In this document: piece by piece, positions 17,407 through 27,884 of the stretch
How positions within the stretch are numbered: position 1 is the first letter of the stretch
How the letters are laid out: the number at the start of each line of letters is the position of its first letter
Assembly (NCBI RefSeq): GCF_005222755.1
Contig: NZ_STGD01000012.1
Location: 1-64,000, forward strand
Direction of reading: 5' to 3'
DNA length: 64,000 nt
Source of the DNA: Roseomonas sp. HF4
GTDB taxonomy: Bacteria > Pseudomonadota > Alphaproteobacteria > Acetobacterales > Acetobacteraceae
Made by a program: the position numbers and the translations under genes
Notes under the pieces: model-generated
The model's database searches: none
What the model saw: only the letters and a program-made list of their open reading frames with translations
Told to the model about the DNA's origin: nothing

Positions 17407-17922
17407 TCAGGCCGCCTGCGGCGGGCCGGCCTCGAAGCGGACCGCCAGCCGCCGCACGACATCCTCGGCCAGCTGCTCAAGCAGCCGCCGCTCCGTCGCC
17501 TGGCGCGAGGCCTCGGCCGAGAAGAACTGGTTCTCCGGCACGTTGTAGGCGTCGAAGGCGCGTTCCGTGCCGCGCGCGACCAGCCGCGGCGGCGCCGATG
17601 TGTCGAACAGGAACCAAGTGGCCGTCGCCGTGACCCTCACGCGGGATGGCGTGCCATCCCGCGCGAAGCCCTGCAACTCGATGCCGTAGGCGAGGCCGAC
17701 ACGCAGGTCGTAGCGCGCTGCGGCGGTGCCGGAGCCGAGCCGCTGCTCGAGCTCCCGGCGGAGCAACTGCCCGTTGCGCTCGGGAATGAGGCCCACGCGC
17801 ACGGTCTCGAGCCCGTCCGTGACGGGCGCGCGACCGTCGCGCTCGCCGTACAGGGGGCGGAAGCCGCAGCCGGACAGCAGGAGAAGCCCGATCAGGGCGC
17901 GCCGCGGGGAGGGCGCCGCCAT
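17407..17922 (-). CDS. lptE: LPS-assembly lipoprotein LptE
   Basis: This 171-residue lipoprotein starts MAAPSPRRALIGLLLLSGCG; Cys 19 is the predicted lipidated residue. The FRPLYGERD segment after it is typical of alphaproteobacterial LptE. It plugs LptD in the outer membrane for LPS delivery. The ATG at 17922 sits inside the edge of a dispersed repeat (ATGGCGGCGCCCTCC), so the repeat contributes the first codons. Longer starts upstream would translate the whole repeat and are unlikely. Confidence 0.85.
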   Translation of the reverse strand: MAAPSPRRALIGLLLLSGCGFRPLYGERDGRAPVTDGLETVRVGLIPERNGQLLRRELEQRLGSGTAAARYDLRVGLAYGIELQGFARDGTPSRVRVTATATWFLFDTSAPPRLVARGTERAFDAYNVPENQFFSAEASRQATERRLLEQLAEDVVRRLAVRFEAGPPQAA

Positions 17923-18030
17923 CCCGGGACCCCTCCCGCCGAGGGCCGAAAGGCCCTCGGAACCCATGCTTTGCACAGGCCCCTCGGCCTTTGCCGCAGT
18001 ACGGGACAGAGAGGGGCGGCGCCCCTCTCC
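17906..18030 (-). repeat. Palindromic intergenic repeat, family 1, copy 2
   Basis: On the plus strand CCGAGGGCC-GAAA-GGCCCTCGG (17939-17960) is a perfect 9-base hairpin. GAGAGGGGC-GGC-GCCCCTCTC (18009-18029) is a second. Read on the minus strand it has the same order as copy 1: GGGGCGCCGCC end, GGTTCC, then the A/GGGCCTTTCGGCCC hairpin, GGGTCC, and a GCGCCCTCC end. It lies between leuS and lptE and runs into the lptE start. Confidence 0.72.
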
Positions 18031-18040
18031 GCGGAGGCGT

Positions 18041-20647
18041 TCACACGACAAGGTTCACGACCCTGCCGGGCACATGGATCCGCTTCCTGATCGGCTTGCC
18101 GCCGATCGCGCGCTGCACGTTCTCCTCCGCCTCGGCAGCCGCGAAGATGGTCTCCTCGCTGGCGCCGACCGGCACCTCGATCGTCGCGCGCAGCTTGCCC
18201 AGCACCTGCACGGCCAGCGTCACGCTCTCCGCCGCCAGCAGCGTCGGATCGGCCTCGGGCCAGGGAAGTTGCGCGACCAGCGCCGCATCGCCGGGGCGCA
18301 GCAGCGACCAGGCCTCCTCGGCGAGATGCGGCATCATCGGCGCGGCGAGGCGCGCCAGCATCTCGAGCGCCTCGCGCCGCGCGCCGCCAGTCGCGTCCTT
18401 TGCCGCGTCGATGGCATTGGCGAATTCATAGAGGCGCGCGACGGCGACATTGAAGGCGAAGGTCTCCAGCGCCTCGGTCACCGCGGCTATGCAGCGATGC
18501 GTGGCGCGGCGCAGCGCGCGGCCCTCGGCCTCCGGTGCCGTGCCGGCGGGCGGCAGCGCGGGCAGCGCGCCCTCCACCATCCGGAAGACGCGCTGCGTGA
18601 AGCGATAGGCGCCGGCGACGCCGCTTTCCGTCCACTCCATGTCGCGCTCGGGCGGGTTGTCGCTCAGGATGAACCAGCGCGCCGTGTCGGCCCCGTAGCG
18701 CGCGATGATCGCGCCGGGGTCGACCGTGTTGCGCTTGGACTTCGACATCGCCTCGACGCGGCCGATGGTGACGGGCTCGTCCGCGCCCTTCAGCGTCGCC
18801 GTGCGCGTGCCGTCCGCGGCGGTGCCGAATTCCACTTCCTCGGGGTAGAGCCAGCGGCCGTCGGCCGACTTGTAGGATTCGTGCTGCACCATGCCCTGGG
18901 TGAACAGCCCCGCGAAGGGCTCCTCCACCGACAGGTGTCCCGTCTCCTTCATCGCGCGGGAGAAGAAGCGGGAATAGAGCAGGTGCAGGATCGCGTGCTC
19001 GATGCCGCCGATGTACTGGTCCACCGGCAGCCAGGCATCGACCGCAGCCTTCGTCACCGGCACCTCGGCGCGCGGCGAGCAGAAGCGCGCGAAGTACCAC
19101 GACGAATCGACGAAGGTGTCGCAGGTGTCGGTCTCGCGCCGCGCGGGCCTGGCGCAGCTCGGGCAGGCCACGTGCTTCCAGGTCGGGTGCGTGTCGAGCG
19201 GATTGCCGGGCTTCGAGAAATCCACGTCGTCGGGCAGGCGCACGGGCAGCTGGTCGTCCGGCACCGGCACCACGCCGCAATCGTCGCAATGGATGAAGGG
19301 GATCGGGCAGCCCCAGTAGCGCTGGCGGGATACGCCCCAGTCGCGCAGGCGCCAGTTCACGACGCCGGTGCCAGCGCCAAGACGCTCCAGCTCCTCGATC
19401 GCGCGGCGCTTGGCGGCGGCGACGTCGAGCCCGTCGAGGAAGCCCGAATTGAAGGCCGTGCCGTCATCCGTGAAGGCCTCGTCGGCCACGGCGAAGGCCG
19501 CGGGATCCGCACCCTTCGGCAGCACGACCGTCGTCACGGACAGCCCGTACTTCCGCGCGAAGTCGAGGTCGCGCTGGTCATGCGCGGGGCAGCCGAAGAT
19601 CGCGCCGGTGCCGTATTCCATCAGCACGAAATTCGCGATCCAGACCGGGTATTCCGCGCCGGTGAAGGGGTGCTTCACGCGCAGGCCGGTATCGAAGCCC
19701 TTCTTTTCAGCCTGCTCGATCACCGCCTCGGACGTGCCCATGCTGCGGCATTCGGCGACGAACGCGGCGGCCTTCGCATCGCCCGAGGCTGCCGCCACGG
19801 CGATCGGATGTTCCGCCGCGACCGCCAGGAACGACATGCCGAACAGCGTATCGGGCCGCGTCGTGAACACCTCGACATCCGCGATGCCATCCACCGGCTG
19901 CGCCAGCGCGAAGCGCACCCGCGCGCCTTCACTGCGGCCGATCCAGTTGGACTGCATCAGCTTCACGCGTTCCGGCCAGCGATCCAGGCCGCCCAGCGCC
20001 TCGAGCAGCTCCGGCGCGTACTTCGTGATCGCCAGCACCCACTGCGACAGCTTCTTCTTCTCGACCACCGCGCCGGAGCGCCAGCCGCGCCCGTCGATCA
20101 CCTGTTCGTTGGCCAGCACGGTGCCGTCCACCGGGTCCCAGTTCACCCAGGATTCCCTGCGCTCGACGAGCCCCGCCTTCCAGAAATCCAGCAGCAGCTT
20201 CTGCTGCTGCCCATAATATTCCGGGTCGCAGGTCGCGAATTCCCGCGCCCATTCGAGCGACAGGCCCATGCGCTTCAATTCCTCGCGCATGTTGGCGATG
20301 TTCGCGTAGGTCCATTTCGCCGGATGCGTGCCGCGCTCGCGCGCCGCGTTCTCGGCGGGCAGGCCGAAGGCATCCCACCCCATCGGGTGCATCACCAGGT
20401 GCCCGCGGGCACGCTTGTAGCGCGCCACGACGTCGCCCAGCGTGTAGTTCCGCACATGCCCCATGTGGATCTTGCCCGAGGGGTAGGGGAACATCTCCAA
20501 CACGTAGTATTTGCGGGCGTCCGCCGGCGGCACGTCGGGCACGGCGAAGCAGCCGCGCGCGTCCCATTCGGCCTGCCAGCGCGGTTCGGCCGCGCGGAAA
20601 TCGTAGCGGGGGGCTGCCTTGTCCTGGGAAGCGGGAAGGTCGTTCAT
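18041..20647 (-). CDS. leuS: Leucyl-tRNA synthetase
   Basis: This 868-residue class Ia synthetase has the HIGH-type motif [15 protein letters not shown] near residues 53-67, the editing domain, a zinc-type insert ([25 protein letters not shown]), and the KMSKS-type motif [12 protein letters not shown]. It charges tRNA-Leu. The ATG at 20647 gives [28 protein letters not shown], the expected start. It leads the leuS-lptE-holA unit, interrupted by repeat copy 2. Confidence 0.96.
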   Translation of the reverse strand: MNDLPASQDKAAPRYDFRAAEPRWQAEWDARGCFAVPDVPPADARKYYVLEMFPYPSGKIHMGHVRNYTLGDVVARYKRARGHLVMHPMGWDAFGLPAENAARERGTHPAKWTYANIANMREELKRMGLSLEWAREFATCDPEYYGQQQKLLLDFWKAGLVERRESWVNWDPVDGTVLANEQVIDGRGWRSGAVVEKKKLSQWVLAITKYAPELLEALGGLDRWPERVKLMQSNWIGRSEGARVRFALAQPVDGIADVEVFTTRPDTLFGMSFLAVAAEHPIAVAAASGDAKAAAFVAECRSMGTSEAVIEQAEKKGFDTGLRVKHPFTGAEYPVWIANFVLMEYGTGAIFGCPAHDQRDLDFARKYGLSVTTVVLPKGADPAAFAVADEAFTDDGTAFNSGFLDGLDVAAAKRRAIEELERLGAGTGVVNWRLRDWGVSRQRYWGCPIPFIHCDDCGVVPVPDDQLPVRLPDDVDFSKPGNPLDTHPTWKHVACPSCARPARRETDTCDTFVDSSWYFARFCSPRAEVPVTKAAVDAWLPVDQYIGGIEHAILHLLYSRFFSRAMKETGHLSVEEPFAGLFTQGMVQHESYKSADGRWLYPEEVEFGTAADGTRTATLKGADEPVTIGRVEAMSKSKRNTVDPGAIIARYGADTARWFILSDNPPERDMEWTESGVAGAYRFTQRVFRMVEGALPALPPAGTAPEAEGRALRRATHRCIAAVTEALETFAFNVAVARLYEFANAIDAAKDATGGARREALEMLARLAAPMMPHLAEEAWSLLRPGDAALVAQLPWPEADPTLLAAESVTLAVQVLGKLRATIEVPVGASEETIFAAAEAEENVQRAIGGKPIRKRIHVPGRVVNLVV

Positions 20648-20752
20648 CGGGCGCGCGCGTCTCGTGCCAGCAGGGGCGGGAAGGAGACGGATGCATAGGC
20701 GCTGCCGCGCCGGATGCCTAGGCTTTCACGCCCCCGGGGGCGGCGCGGCGCC

Positions 20753-21313
20753 TCAGCGCGTGGCGGCGAGGGACTGGCTGCGCAGTTCCCGCGCCCGGGC
20801 CAGGACGCGGTCCTCGAGCTCCGAGCCGGTGGCGGGCGCCACGATCGCGTCCACCCAGCCCTGGCCCTGCCGGACCTGCCGGAACACCGAGATGCGCACG
20901 CCATCAGAGCGCAGCTGCCGGCCCATGACATAGGCGGTCGCCTTGAAGCGCTCCGCCCCCGCGCCCGGCGGCGAATACCAGTCCGTGATGATCACGCCGC
21001 CGAACGGATCGGCCGAGGCGAGCGGCATGAAGGCCAGCGTGTCGAGCGTCGCGCGCCAAAGGAAGGCATTGACGCCGAGCCCGGCGCCGCCGGTGTCGGC
21101 CTCCCCGGGACGCCCGCCGCGGGCGGTGCCGAACAGCACGATGCCGTCGTCCTGCCCCGTGAGCCGGCCGCGCACGCGGTCGCGGCCGCTGTCGGAACGG
21201 TACTCGTCGCGGCCGACGTCGCGGACGTTCTCGGAACTGCAGGCCCCCATGACCACCGCGGCGAAGAGCGCACCGAGAAGGACGAAACGGGGGCGGCGGG
21301 TGGCAGGTGTCAT
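20753..21313 (-). CDS. DUF3576 lipoprotein
   Basis: This 186-residue protein has a lipoprotein signal (FVLLGALFAAVVMGAC, Cys 25), then the DUF3576 domain: GVNAFLWRATLDTLAFMPLASADPFGGVIITDWYSPP and ERFKATAYVMGRQLRSDGVRISVFRQ. The family is found in alphaproteobacteria next to leuS and lptE, which suggests an envelope role, but the function is unknown. Confidence 0.87.
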   Translation of the reverse strand: MTPATRRPRFVLLGALFAAVVMGACSSENVRDVGRDEYRSDSGRDRVRGRLTGQDDGIVLFGTARGGRPGEADTGGAGLGVNAFLWRATLDTLAFMPLASADPFGGVIITDWYSPPGAGAERFKATAYVMGRQLRSDGVRISVFRQVRQGQGWVDAIVAPATGSELEDRVLARARELRSQSLAATR

Positions 21314-21361
21314 GGCGGCACCTTGTAGCGCCGGAACCGTGGCGCTGAAAAGGCAGGTTGC

Positions 21362-23665
21362 TCAGGCGCCCGGCAGGTCGGCCACCGTGAAGCCCTCGGG
21401 CGGGCGCCCGGCCGCCGCGCGGTCGCGCATCTCGCGAAAGGCGCGCTCGATGTTCCGCGCATAGCGCGGCGTGTCGAACAACGGGCAGGACGGCAGCGCG
21501 GCCGCCAGCGCCGCCCGGATGGCCCCGAGCCGCGCCGGGTCCGCGGCCAGGGCGATGGCGGTGGCCTCGTAGGCCTCGGCGCTGTCCACCACCATCCCGA
21601 GCAACCCCGCCGCCTGCAGCAGGCTCGCCGCGACCCTGCCGGCGAAGGCCCGGCCGGGCCGGGTCAGCACCGGCAGCCCGGCGCCGAGCGCATCCGCCGC
21701 CGTGGTGTGCGCGTTGTAGGGCAGCGTATCCAGGAACAGGTCCGCCAGCGCGTGCCGGCCGAGATGCTCGGCGAAATCGACGCGCCCGGCGAAGACCAGC
21801 CGCGCCGGGTCCACCCCGCGCGCGGCCGCCGCGGCGCGCAGGTTGCGCGTGGCCGGCGCGTTCTCCTCCCGCAGCCAGAGCACCGAGCCCGGCACGGCGC
21901 CGAGGATGCGCATCCAGGCGTCGAAGGCCTCGGGCAGGATCTTGTGGGTGTTGTTGAAGCAGCAGAAGACGAAGGCGTCCTCGGGCAGGCCGAAGCGGGC
22001 GCGGCTCAGGCCCTCGGTCGCGACGGGGCGGCGGTCGTCGGTCGGCAGGGCGGCGTGGGGCAGCCGCACGACCGCTTCCGTCCAGTCGGCCTCGGCGCCC
22101 GGCGGCACCACCACGGCATCGGCGATGGCGTAGTCGATGAAGCGCGCGCCCATGGTGCCCGGATAGCCGAGGAAATTGACCTGCACCGGTGCCAGCCCCG
22201 CGGCGAACAGCGCCGTGCGGCTCCCGCCCGTGAAGCCGTTGAGGTCGACGGCGATGTCGAGCCCGGCCGCGTCGGCCCGCGCCAGCACCGCGTCCTCCGG
22301 CAGTCTTTCGCAATCGTGGAAGGCATGGACGGCGGCGCGGATGCGGCCCTGCACGGCGTCCCCGGTCGCCGGGCCGATCGAGAAGGCGTGCACCTCGAAG
22401 GCATCGCGGTCGTGCAGTTCCAGCAGGCGCGCGATCAGGTGGCCGACCGCATGTTCCCGAAATTCGCCGGACACGTAGCCGAGCCGGATGCGGCCCGCCT
22501 GCCGCGGCGGCCGCAGCGCGCGGCGGGGGCCGGCATGATTGTCCCGGATGTGGCGCTCCGCGGCGCGGCGGTGCAGCGCCGGGTCGTCGAACAGGCAGAG
22601 CGCCTCGAAGGGCGGGAGCACGTCGGTGCCCGCGGCCGCGCCGCCCCGCAGCCGCGCCCGGGTCGCGTCGAGCGCGGTCCAGTCGCAGGCGCGCAGCCGG
22701 CCATAGGCCATCATCGCCAGCGCGGCATCCGGCCGGCGACCGTGCGGGATCGCGGCGGCGCGAGAATAGGCCACGGCGGCGGCCTCGATGTCCTTGCGCG
22801 CCGCATGGGCATTGCCCGCCAGCACCAGCGCGGCGCGCGAGGACGGGTTGCGCCGGATGGCCGCGTCGAGGACGGCGAGCGCCTCCTCGTGCCGCTTCAG
22901 CCCGGTGAGCGCGGCGCCGCGCCCCTGCAACGCCTGCTCGTGCGCCGCATCGCCGCGCAGCACGGCGTCGAAGGCCTCCAGCGCCGGGCCGGGGAGGTCG
23001 AGGTTGAGCAGCCCCTGGCCCAACACCAGCAGCAGCCCGGGCGTGGCGCCCCGCTGCCGGACGAAGGCGGTGAGCGCCTCCACGGACTCCCGGCTGCGGC
23101 CCAGGCGCTGCAGCATCTCGCCGGCATTGGCGGCGGCGCCGGGATGCGCCGGGTCGAGCGCGAGCGCGGCGCGGAAGGCCCCCAGCGCATCCTCCACCCG
23201 GTCGAGCCCCGCGAGCGCGGCGCCGCGGTTGTTGTGGAAATCGGCATCCATGCCGGGCAGGCGGAGCGCGGCGATGGCGTCGTAGGCGTCGAGCGCCTCG
23301 GCGTGCCGGCCGAGTTCCAGCAGGCAGTCGGCCAGGTTGAAGCGGGCATCGGCCAGGCCGGGCGCGGCCTCGATGGCGCGGCGGAAGGTGGCCAGCGCCT
23401 CGGGCCGGCGCGCCAGCGCCCGGAGCACGTTGCCGGTGTCGTTGAGCAGCGCGGCGTCGCGCGGCGCGCGGGCGGCGGCGGCCTGGAGGTGGCGCAGCGC
23501 CGCCGCGCCGTCGCCGCGGGCAAACATCGCAAGGCCGAGCAGGCGGTTCACCTGGACGCCGCCGCGGTCGGCCGGCAACAGGCGGCGATAGGCGCGGATC
23601 GCTTCGTCGAGACGGCCGGCCTGGTGGAGCGCGAGCGCAGCCTGGAGCGGGTCAGCGGCGGACAT
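21362..23665 (-). CDS. TPR protein with O-GlcNAc-transferase-like (GT41) domain
   Basis: This 767-residue protein has tandem TPR helices through about residue 310 (ALALHQAGRLDEAIRAYRRLL, NNRGAALAGLDRVEDALGAFRAALALDPAHPGA). A GT41 catalytic part follows, with GYVSGEFREHAVGHL, VQVNFLGYPGTMGARFIDYAIADA, FCCFNNTHKILPEAFDAWMRIL and LPYNAHTTAADALGAGLPVLT. GT41 enzymes move GlcNAc or other sugars from UDP onto Ser/Thr. The bacterial target is unknown. It lies between DUF3576 and the porin on the same strand. Confidence 0.87.
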   Translation of the reverse strand: MSAADPLQAALALHQAGRLDEAIRAYRRLLPADRGGVQVNRLLGLAMFARGDGAAALRHLQAAAARAPRDAALLNDTGNVLRALARRPEALATFRRAIEAAPGLADARFNLADCLLELGRHAEALDAYDAIAALRLPGMDADFHNNRGAALAGLDRVEDALGAFRAALALDPAHPGAAANAGEMLQRLGRSRESVEALTAFVRQRGATPGLLLVLGQGLLNLDLPGPALEAFDAVLRGDAAHEQALQGRGAALTGLKRHEEALAVLDAAIRRNPSSRAALVLAGNAHAARKDIEAAAVAYSRAAAIPHGRRPDAALAMMAYGRLRACDWTALDATRARLRGGAAAGTDVLPPFEALCLFDDPALHRRAAERHIRDNHAGPRRALRPPRQAGRIRLGYVSGEFREHAVGHLIARLLELHDRDAFEVHAFSIGPATGDAVQGRIRAAVHAFHDCERLPEDAVLARADAAGLDIAVDLNGFTGGSRTALFAAGLAPVQVNFLGYPGTMGARFIDYAIADAVVVPPGAEADWTEAVVRLPHAALPTDDRRPVATEGLSRARFGLPEDAFVFCCFNNTHKILPEAFDAWMRILGAVPGSVLWLREENAPATRNLRAAAAARGVDPARLVFAGRVDFAEHLGRHALADLFLDTLPYNAHTTAADALGAGLPVLTRPGRAFAGRVAASLLQAAGLLGMVVDSAEAYEATAIALAADPARLGAIRAALAAALPSCPLFDTPRYARNIERAFREMRDRAAAGRPPEGFTVADLPGA

Positions 23666-23685
23666 GCGGGCCCTGGAACGGAGAA

Positions 23686-23711
23686 GGGCGGCAGGGATAC
23701 CCCTGCCGCCC
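23686..23711 (-). terminator. Terminator downstream of the porin
   Basis: GGGCGGCAGGG and CCCTGCCGCCC form a perfect 11-base stem with a 4-base loop, 27 bases past the porin stop. In the direction of the porin transcript it is followed by TTCTCC, only a weak T run. Confidence 0.65.
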
Positions 23712-23737
23712 CCCCGGTTTACGCTTCGATCCGCGGA

Positions 23738-25123
23738 TCAGAAGGCGAGACGGATGCCCGCCATGCCCATGTTGATCGTGCGGGTGTTCTGGCCGTTGAA
23801 GGTCGCCAGCGTGGTCCCGCCGCCGCCGTAGCGCGCGTCGCGCGGGGCCGCCGTCGGGATGTTGTCGTCGTTGATGTTGTTGTAGGCGAGGTAGACGCCG
23901 AGGCCCGGCGCCACGTTGTACAGCACGCCGATGCCCCAGATGGTGTGCTTGCGGTCCTCGAGGTCGCGGATGGCAGGCGCCGCGGCCGTGCCGAAATTGG
24001 CCGAGCCGTTGTCCTGCTCCGCCTGGCCGAAGATCGCCCCGAACACCAGCGGGCCCATCGTGTAGGTGGCGCCGACGATGTAGTGCCAGGAGTTGTCGAG
24101 GCCCGGGTTCAGCGCGGAGCGGCCGACCGAGGAGCCGTTGTACTGGCCGAACACGTACTCGGCGCCGACCGCGAAGCCGTAGGCGGCGATCTGCGCACCG
24201 ATCTGGTACGCCTCGACCGTCTGGGCGCGCGGGTCGATCGCCGCACCCGTCGCGCTGAGGCGCGGGGCATCGGCGCGCATGGCGGCCAGGCCGGCGGACA
24301 CGCCGACCGGGCCGAAGGTGCCGCGGTAGCGCAGGCCGACCGCGATCTCGTTCTCGATGCCGGTGCGGTCACGCTGCGCGCTCGTGCTGTTCGCGACGTT
24401 CGTGCGCTCGCCCTCGCCGCTGTCGAAGGCGTAGGAGATGCCGAAGTCGAAGCCGGCGAACTGCGGCGACAGGTAGCCGATCTTGGTGGCGTCGCTGCCG
24501 TCGTTGATGCCCGAGGTCAGGTAGGGCGAGGAGAACAGGCCCTGCTGGACGATGAACTCGTCCCACACCGCGTCGCCGCCCAGCGCGCCGGCGCCCGGGG
24601 CGCGGATCTGGAGCAGCGAGGCCGCGCTGTCTTCCTGGCCGAAGTAGAGGCGGCCGAGGTTCGGCAGGGCGATGAAGCCGTAAAGCTCGTCCATCGACAC
24701 CGTGGTGCCGTCGCCGGCGCCGGTCGCGGCGTTGTCGACCTGGAACTCGAACACCGCGCCGTAGGTCATGCCGTTGGCGGCGCGACCGTCGATGAAGACG
24801 TTCAGCTCGGCGTCGTTGCGGAAGGTCGAGCGGTTGCGCGCATTGGCGTTGTTGACGCCGCCGCGGGCGTTGCGCGTCCGGGCGTAGTCATTGTCGTCCT
24901 GGATCAGCGCGCCGCTGAACTCGAAGTAGCCGCCGAGGCGGACGGACAGGCCGCCGGCGCCGGCAACGCTCGGCGCCGGAGCTGCCGTCAGGGTCGCGCC
25001 CTGTCCACCCTGGGCGCCCGGGGAGAGCGTACCCGTGCCAGCCGTGGTCCCCTGGGCCATCGCCCCGGTCGAGAGCAGGGCGGCGCCGATCACGGCGGTC
25101 GTCCCCAGCAGAATCTTACGCAT
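23738..25123 (-). CDS. Outer-membrane porin
   Basis: This 461-residue protein has a signal peptide MRKILLGTTAVIGAALLSTGAMA before QGTTAGT. A beta-rich barrel follows, with alternating strands (VRLGGYFEFSGALIQDDNDYA, PNLGRLYFGQEDSAASLLQIRAPGAG) and a terminal Phe (MAGIRLAF), the outer-membrane sorting signal. The loop constriction style is that of alphaproteobacterial general porins. A GAGGAGG site precedes the ATG. It has its own terminator, so it is probably transcribed alone. Confidence 0.88.
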   Translation of the reverse strand: MRKILLGTTAVIGAALLSTGAMAQGTTAGTGTLSPGAQGGQGATLTAAPAPSVAGAGGLSVRLGGYFEFSGALIQDDNDYARTRNARGGVNNANARNRSTFRNDAELNVFIDGRAANGMTYGAVFEFQVDNAATGAGDGTTVSMDELYGFIALPNLGRLYFGQEDSAASLLQIRAPGAGALGGDAVWDEFIVQQGLFSSPYLTSGINDGSDATKIGYLSPQFAGFDFGISYAFDSGEGERTNVANSTSAQRDRTGIENEIAVGLRYRGTFGPVGVSAGLAAMRADAPRLSATGAAIDPRAQTVEAYQIGAQIAAYGFAVGAEYVFGQYNGSSVGRSALNPGLDNSWHYIVGATYTMGPLVFGAIFGQAEQDNGSANFGTAAAPAIRDLEDRKHTIWGIGVLYNVAPGLGVYLAYNNINDDNIPTAAPRDARYGGGGTTLATFNGQNTRTINMGMAGIRLAF

Positions 25124-25295
25124 GCTAGTCCTCCTCAAGGCCGGCGAACCGGCAGTTCCGACGGCCGCCCTGCCCCCCCGGACAAGGTACTGCGCCCCAT
25201 CCCCCCAAAGGACGAACGGACGGCGACATGGCCTGACCGCGAATATGTCCCGCGCGACGGAGGGCGGGCAACCGCGCAAACAGGCGCGGCGCGAC

Positions 25296-25910
25296 TTACC
25301 TGAGACACTGTGGCGCAACCGCCACATGCTGTTGCGCGAGCCCGCCGATCGCCGCCAACCCGGCCGTCCCGCGCGGCACACGCGGTGCCGTCACCGCGGC
25401 GATGCCGCCGAGCGCCGCCGCCGGCACCGGCAGCGCCCGCGCCGCCGCCAGCCAGCGCAGCGGCCCGAGCGCCGCGGCGCCCGGGTGGCTTGCCGTCGGG
25501 AAGATCGGCGACAGGAACGCAAGGTCCGGCGCCAGCCGCCGCGCCCGCGCCGCGCCCGCCGCGCCGCCATGCGCGGCGAGCGCCAGCACGGCGAAGGGCG
25601 CGCCGGCGCGCCGCGCCAGCAGGAAGGGGAGCAGGCCGCGCACCGGGCGGCGTTCCGGCAAATGGAGCCCTGCCCGGGCCGCGAGCGCGGCCCGCCCGTC
25701 GGCCGCCACCAGCAGCACCAGCCCCCGCCGCCGCGCCAGCGGCGCGAGCGCGGCCAGCACCGCCGGCGCCGCGCCGCGCGCCACCACCCCCGCGCCACGC
25801 GGCAGGCGCGCCGCCGCCGTCGTCGGGTCGGGCAGCCGGGTGGGGTCGGAGAACAGCCAGAGCGCGGGCAACCGGCGGCCCCGCCGGGTCGGTGGCCGGC
25901 AGCGCCGCAT
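25296..25910 (-). CDS. ThiE/TenI-like thiamine phosphate synthase family protein
   Basis: From the ATG at 25910, 204 residues ([23 protein letters not shown]...). The family pattern is visible: [23 protein letters not shown] (usual position of GVHLG), [34 protein letters not shown], and LGGI followed by [12 protein letters not shown]. The catalytic details of ThiE are weak, so it could be a TenI-type relative. An alternative ATG at 25982 would lie 4 bases from the divergent yggS. The 172-base gap to the porin holds the porin promoter. Confidence 0.7.
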   Translation of the reverse strand: MRRCRPPTRRGRRLPALWLFSDPTRLPDPTTAAARLPRGAGVVARGAAPAVLAALAPLARRRGLVLLVAADGRAALAARAGLHLPERRPVRGLLPFLLARRAGAPFAVLALAAHGGAAGAARARRLAPDLAFLSPIFPTASHPGAAALGPLRWLAAARALPVPAAALGGIAAVTAPRVPRGTAGLAAIGGLAQQHVAVAPQCLR

Positions 25911-25985
25911 CGCGGCGGGCAGCCACCCTGACCGGCCGAGCCCCGCTGTTGCCGCCCGGCCGATCGGCCCTATCCTTGCCATCCC

Positions 25986-26666
25986 ATGCCCCAAGACGCC
26001 GCCATCGCCACGAACCTGGCCGCGATCCGCGACAGGATCGCCGAAGCCTGCCGCCGCGCCAACCGACAGCCGGAGGAGGTGACGCTCGTCGCCGTCTCCA
26101 AGACCCACCCGCAGGACGCGGTCGTCGCCGCGCTCGCCGCCGGTCAGATGGTGTTCGGCGAGAACCGGGTGCAGGAGGCCACGGCCAAGTTCCCGCCGCT
26201 GCGCGCCGCGCATCCGGGGCTGCGCCTGCACATCATCGGCGGGCTGCAGACCAACAAGGCGCGGGATGCGGTGCGCGTGGCGGACGTGATCGAAAGCATA
26301 GACCGCCCGAAGCTCGCCGCCGCCATCGCCGAGGCGATGGTGAAGGAGAACCGCCGCCCGGACTGCCTGGTGCAGGTCAATACCGGCGACGAGGCGCAGA
26401 AGGCCGGCGTCCCGCGCGCCGAGGCGGATGCCTTCATCCGCGCCGCGCGGGAAGAATACGGCCTGCCGGTGACCGGGCTGATGTGCATCCCGCCGGTCGA
26501 GGACGACCCGCGCCCGCACTTCGCGTATCTGCGGGAATTGGCGGCGCGGCACGGCCTGCCTGTCCTGTCCATGGGCATGAGCGCGGATTTCGAGGCGGCG
26601 ATCGCCGAGGGCGCGACGCTGGTGCGCGTCGGCACCGCGATCTTCGGGTCGCGGCCGGCGGCCTGA
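25986..26666 (+). CDS. yggS: YggS family PLP-binding homeostasis protein
   Basis: This 226-residue alanine-racemase-fold protein has the PLP lysine in [15 protein letters not shown] (Lys near 40), [40 protein letters not shown] and [28 protein letters not shown]. YggS binds pyridoxal phosphate and keeps its level balanced. It has no decarboxylase or racemase activity. Divergent from the ThiE-like gene. Confidence 0.93.
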   Translation: MPQDAAIATNLAAIRDRIAEACRRANRQPEEVTLVAVSKTHPQDAVVAALAAGQMVFGENRVQEATAKFPPLRAAHPGLRLHIIGGLQTNKARDAVRVADVIESIDRPKLAAAIAEAMVKENRRPDCLVQVNTGDEAQKAGVPRAEADAFIRAAREEYGLPVTGLMCIPPVEDDPRPHFAYLRELAARHGLPVLSMGMSADFEAAIAEGATLVRVGTAIFGSRPAA

Positions 26667-26740
26667 CGCAGGGCGCCCTTGACCTCGGCCCGCCGGCGCG
26701 GGATCACCGTCGCCCGCCGCCATCCTCGCAGGCCCCAGAC

Positions 26741-27742
26741 ATGACCCGCGTCTTTTCCGGCATCCAGCCCTCCGGCGTGCCGACCCTCGGCAACTACCTC
26801 GGCGCCATCCGCAACTGGGTGCCGCTGCAGGACCGGCATGAGGCGATCTACTGCGTCGTCGACCTGCATGCGATCACGGTGTGGCAGGACCCGGCGGAAC
26901 TCACGCGCCAGACGCGGGAGATGGCGGCCGCGCTGATCGCCTGCGGGCTGGACCCCAAGCGCTGCATCCTGTTCGTGCAGAGCCACGTCCGCGCGCATGC
27001 GGAACTCGCCTGGATCTTCAACTGCGTCGCGCGGCTCGGCTGGCTGAACCGCATGACGCAGTTCAAGGACAAGGCCGGCAAGGACCGGGAGGCCGCGAGT
27101 GCCGGCCTCTATGTCTATCCGAACCTGATGGCGGCCGACATCCTGACGTACCACGCGACAAAGGTGCCGGTCGGCGACGACCAGAAGCAGCACCTGGAAC
27201 TGGCCAACGACATCGCGCAGAAGTTCAACCACGACTACGGCGTGGCCTTCTTCCCGACGATCGAGCCGCTGATCCAGGGCGTCGCCGCGCGCGTCATGTC
27301 GCTGCGCGACGGCACGAAGAAGATGTCGAAATCCGACCCTTCGGACCAGTCGCGCATCAACCTGACGGACGACGCGGATGCCATCGCGCTCAAGATCCGG
27401 CGCGCCAAGACCGACCCCGAGCCGCTGCCCAAGCACATGGCGGGACTCGAGGGCCGGCCGGAGGCGCGCAACCTGGTCGGCATCCTGGCCGCCATCACCG
27501 GCACGCTGCCCGAGAACGTGCTGCGCGAGCACGCGGGCCAGGGCTTCGGCGCCTTCAAGACCACGCTGACCGAGGCGCTGGTCGCGCACCTGCAGCCGAT
27601 CGCGGCCGAGATGCGGCGCCTGCTCGACGACCCGCATGCGCTGGACGCGGCGCTGCACCTCGGCGCCGACCGCGCGCGCGCGATCGCCGAGCCGATCGCG
27701 GCGAAGGCGCGGGAGATCGTGGGGTTCCTGCCGGCGCGGTGA
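26741..27742 (+). CDS. trpS: Tryptophanyl-tRNA synthetase
   Basis: This 333-residue class Ic synthetase has the HIGH-type motif [13 protein letters not shown] near 11-23, [19 protein letters not shown], and [14 protein letters not shown] as the KMSKS loop. It charges tRNA-Trp. The ATG at 26741 gives [15 protein letters not shown], the family start; the longer open frame upstream is antisense to nearby genes. A family-2 repeat follows the stop. Confidence 0.95.
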   Translation: MTRVFSGIQPSGVPTLGNYLGAIRNWVPLQDRHEAIYCVVDLHAITVWQDPAELTRQTREMAAALIACGLDPKRCILFVQSHVRAHAELAWIFNCVARLGWLNRMTQFKDKAGKDREAASAGLYVYPNLMAADILTYHATKVPVGDDQKQHLELANDIAQKFNHDYGVAFFPTIEPLIQGVAARVMSLRDGTKKMSKSDPSDQSRINLTDDADAIALKIRRAKTDPEPLPKHMAGLEGRPEARNLVGILAAITGTLPENVLREHAGQGFGAFKTTLTEALVAHLQPIAAEMRRLLDDPHALDAALHLGADRARAIAEPIAAKAREIVGFLPAR

Positions 27743-27752
27743 GGGCGGCGGG

Positions 27753-27870
27753 TGAGAAGGGAACTTCTCCCCCCGCACCCCCCTTGGGCATCTGGCGCCC
27801 GGCCTGTCGTTGTCGGCGCCAGGTCGGAGAAAAGGGAGGGGGGCTCGGGGGAGGTTCTCCTCCCCCCACC
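27753..27870 (+). repeat. Dispersed intergenic repeat, family 2, copy A
   Basis: This ~118-base element lies between convergent trpS and a hypothetical gene. It starts GAGAAGGGAACTTCTCCCCC, has CTGGCGCC and GGCGCCAGG in the middle, then AAAGGGAGGGGG and GGGGGAGGTTCTCCTCCCCC. The same order appears inverted at 42924-43052. The start can fold on itself (GAGAAG/CTTCTC). Confidence 0.72.
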
Positions 27871-27884
27871 TTCCGGTCGCCACG

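Noticed and set aside
17726..20698. A 990-codon plus-strand open frame opposite leuS
   Set aside because: It covers leuS and part of lptE in antisense, has no known motif and no ribosome site. leuS on the other strand is unambiguous.
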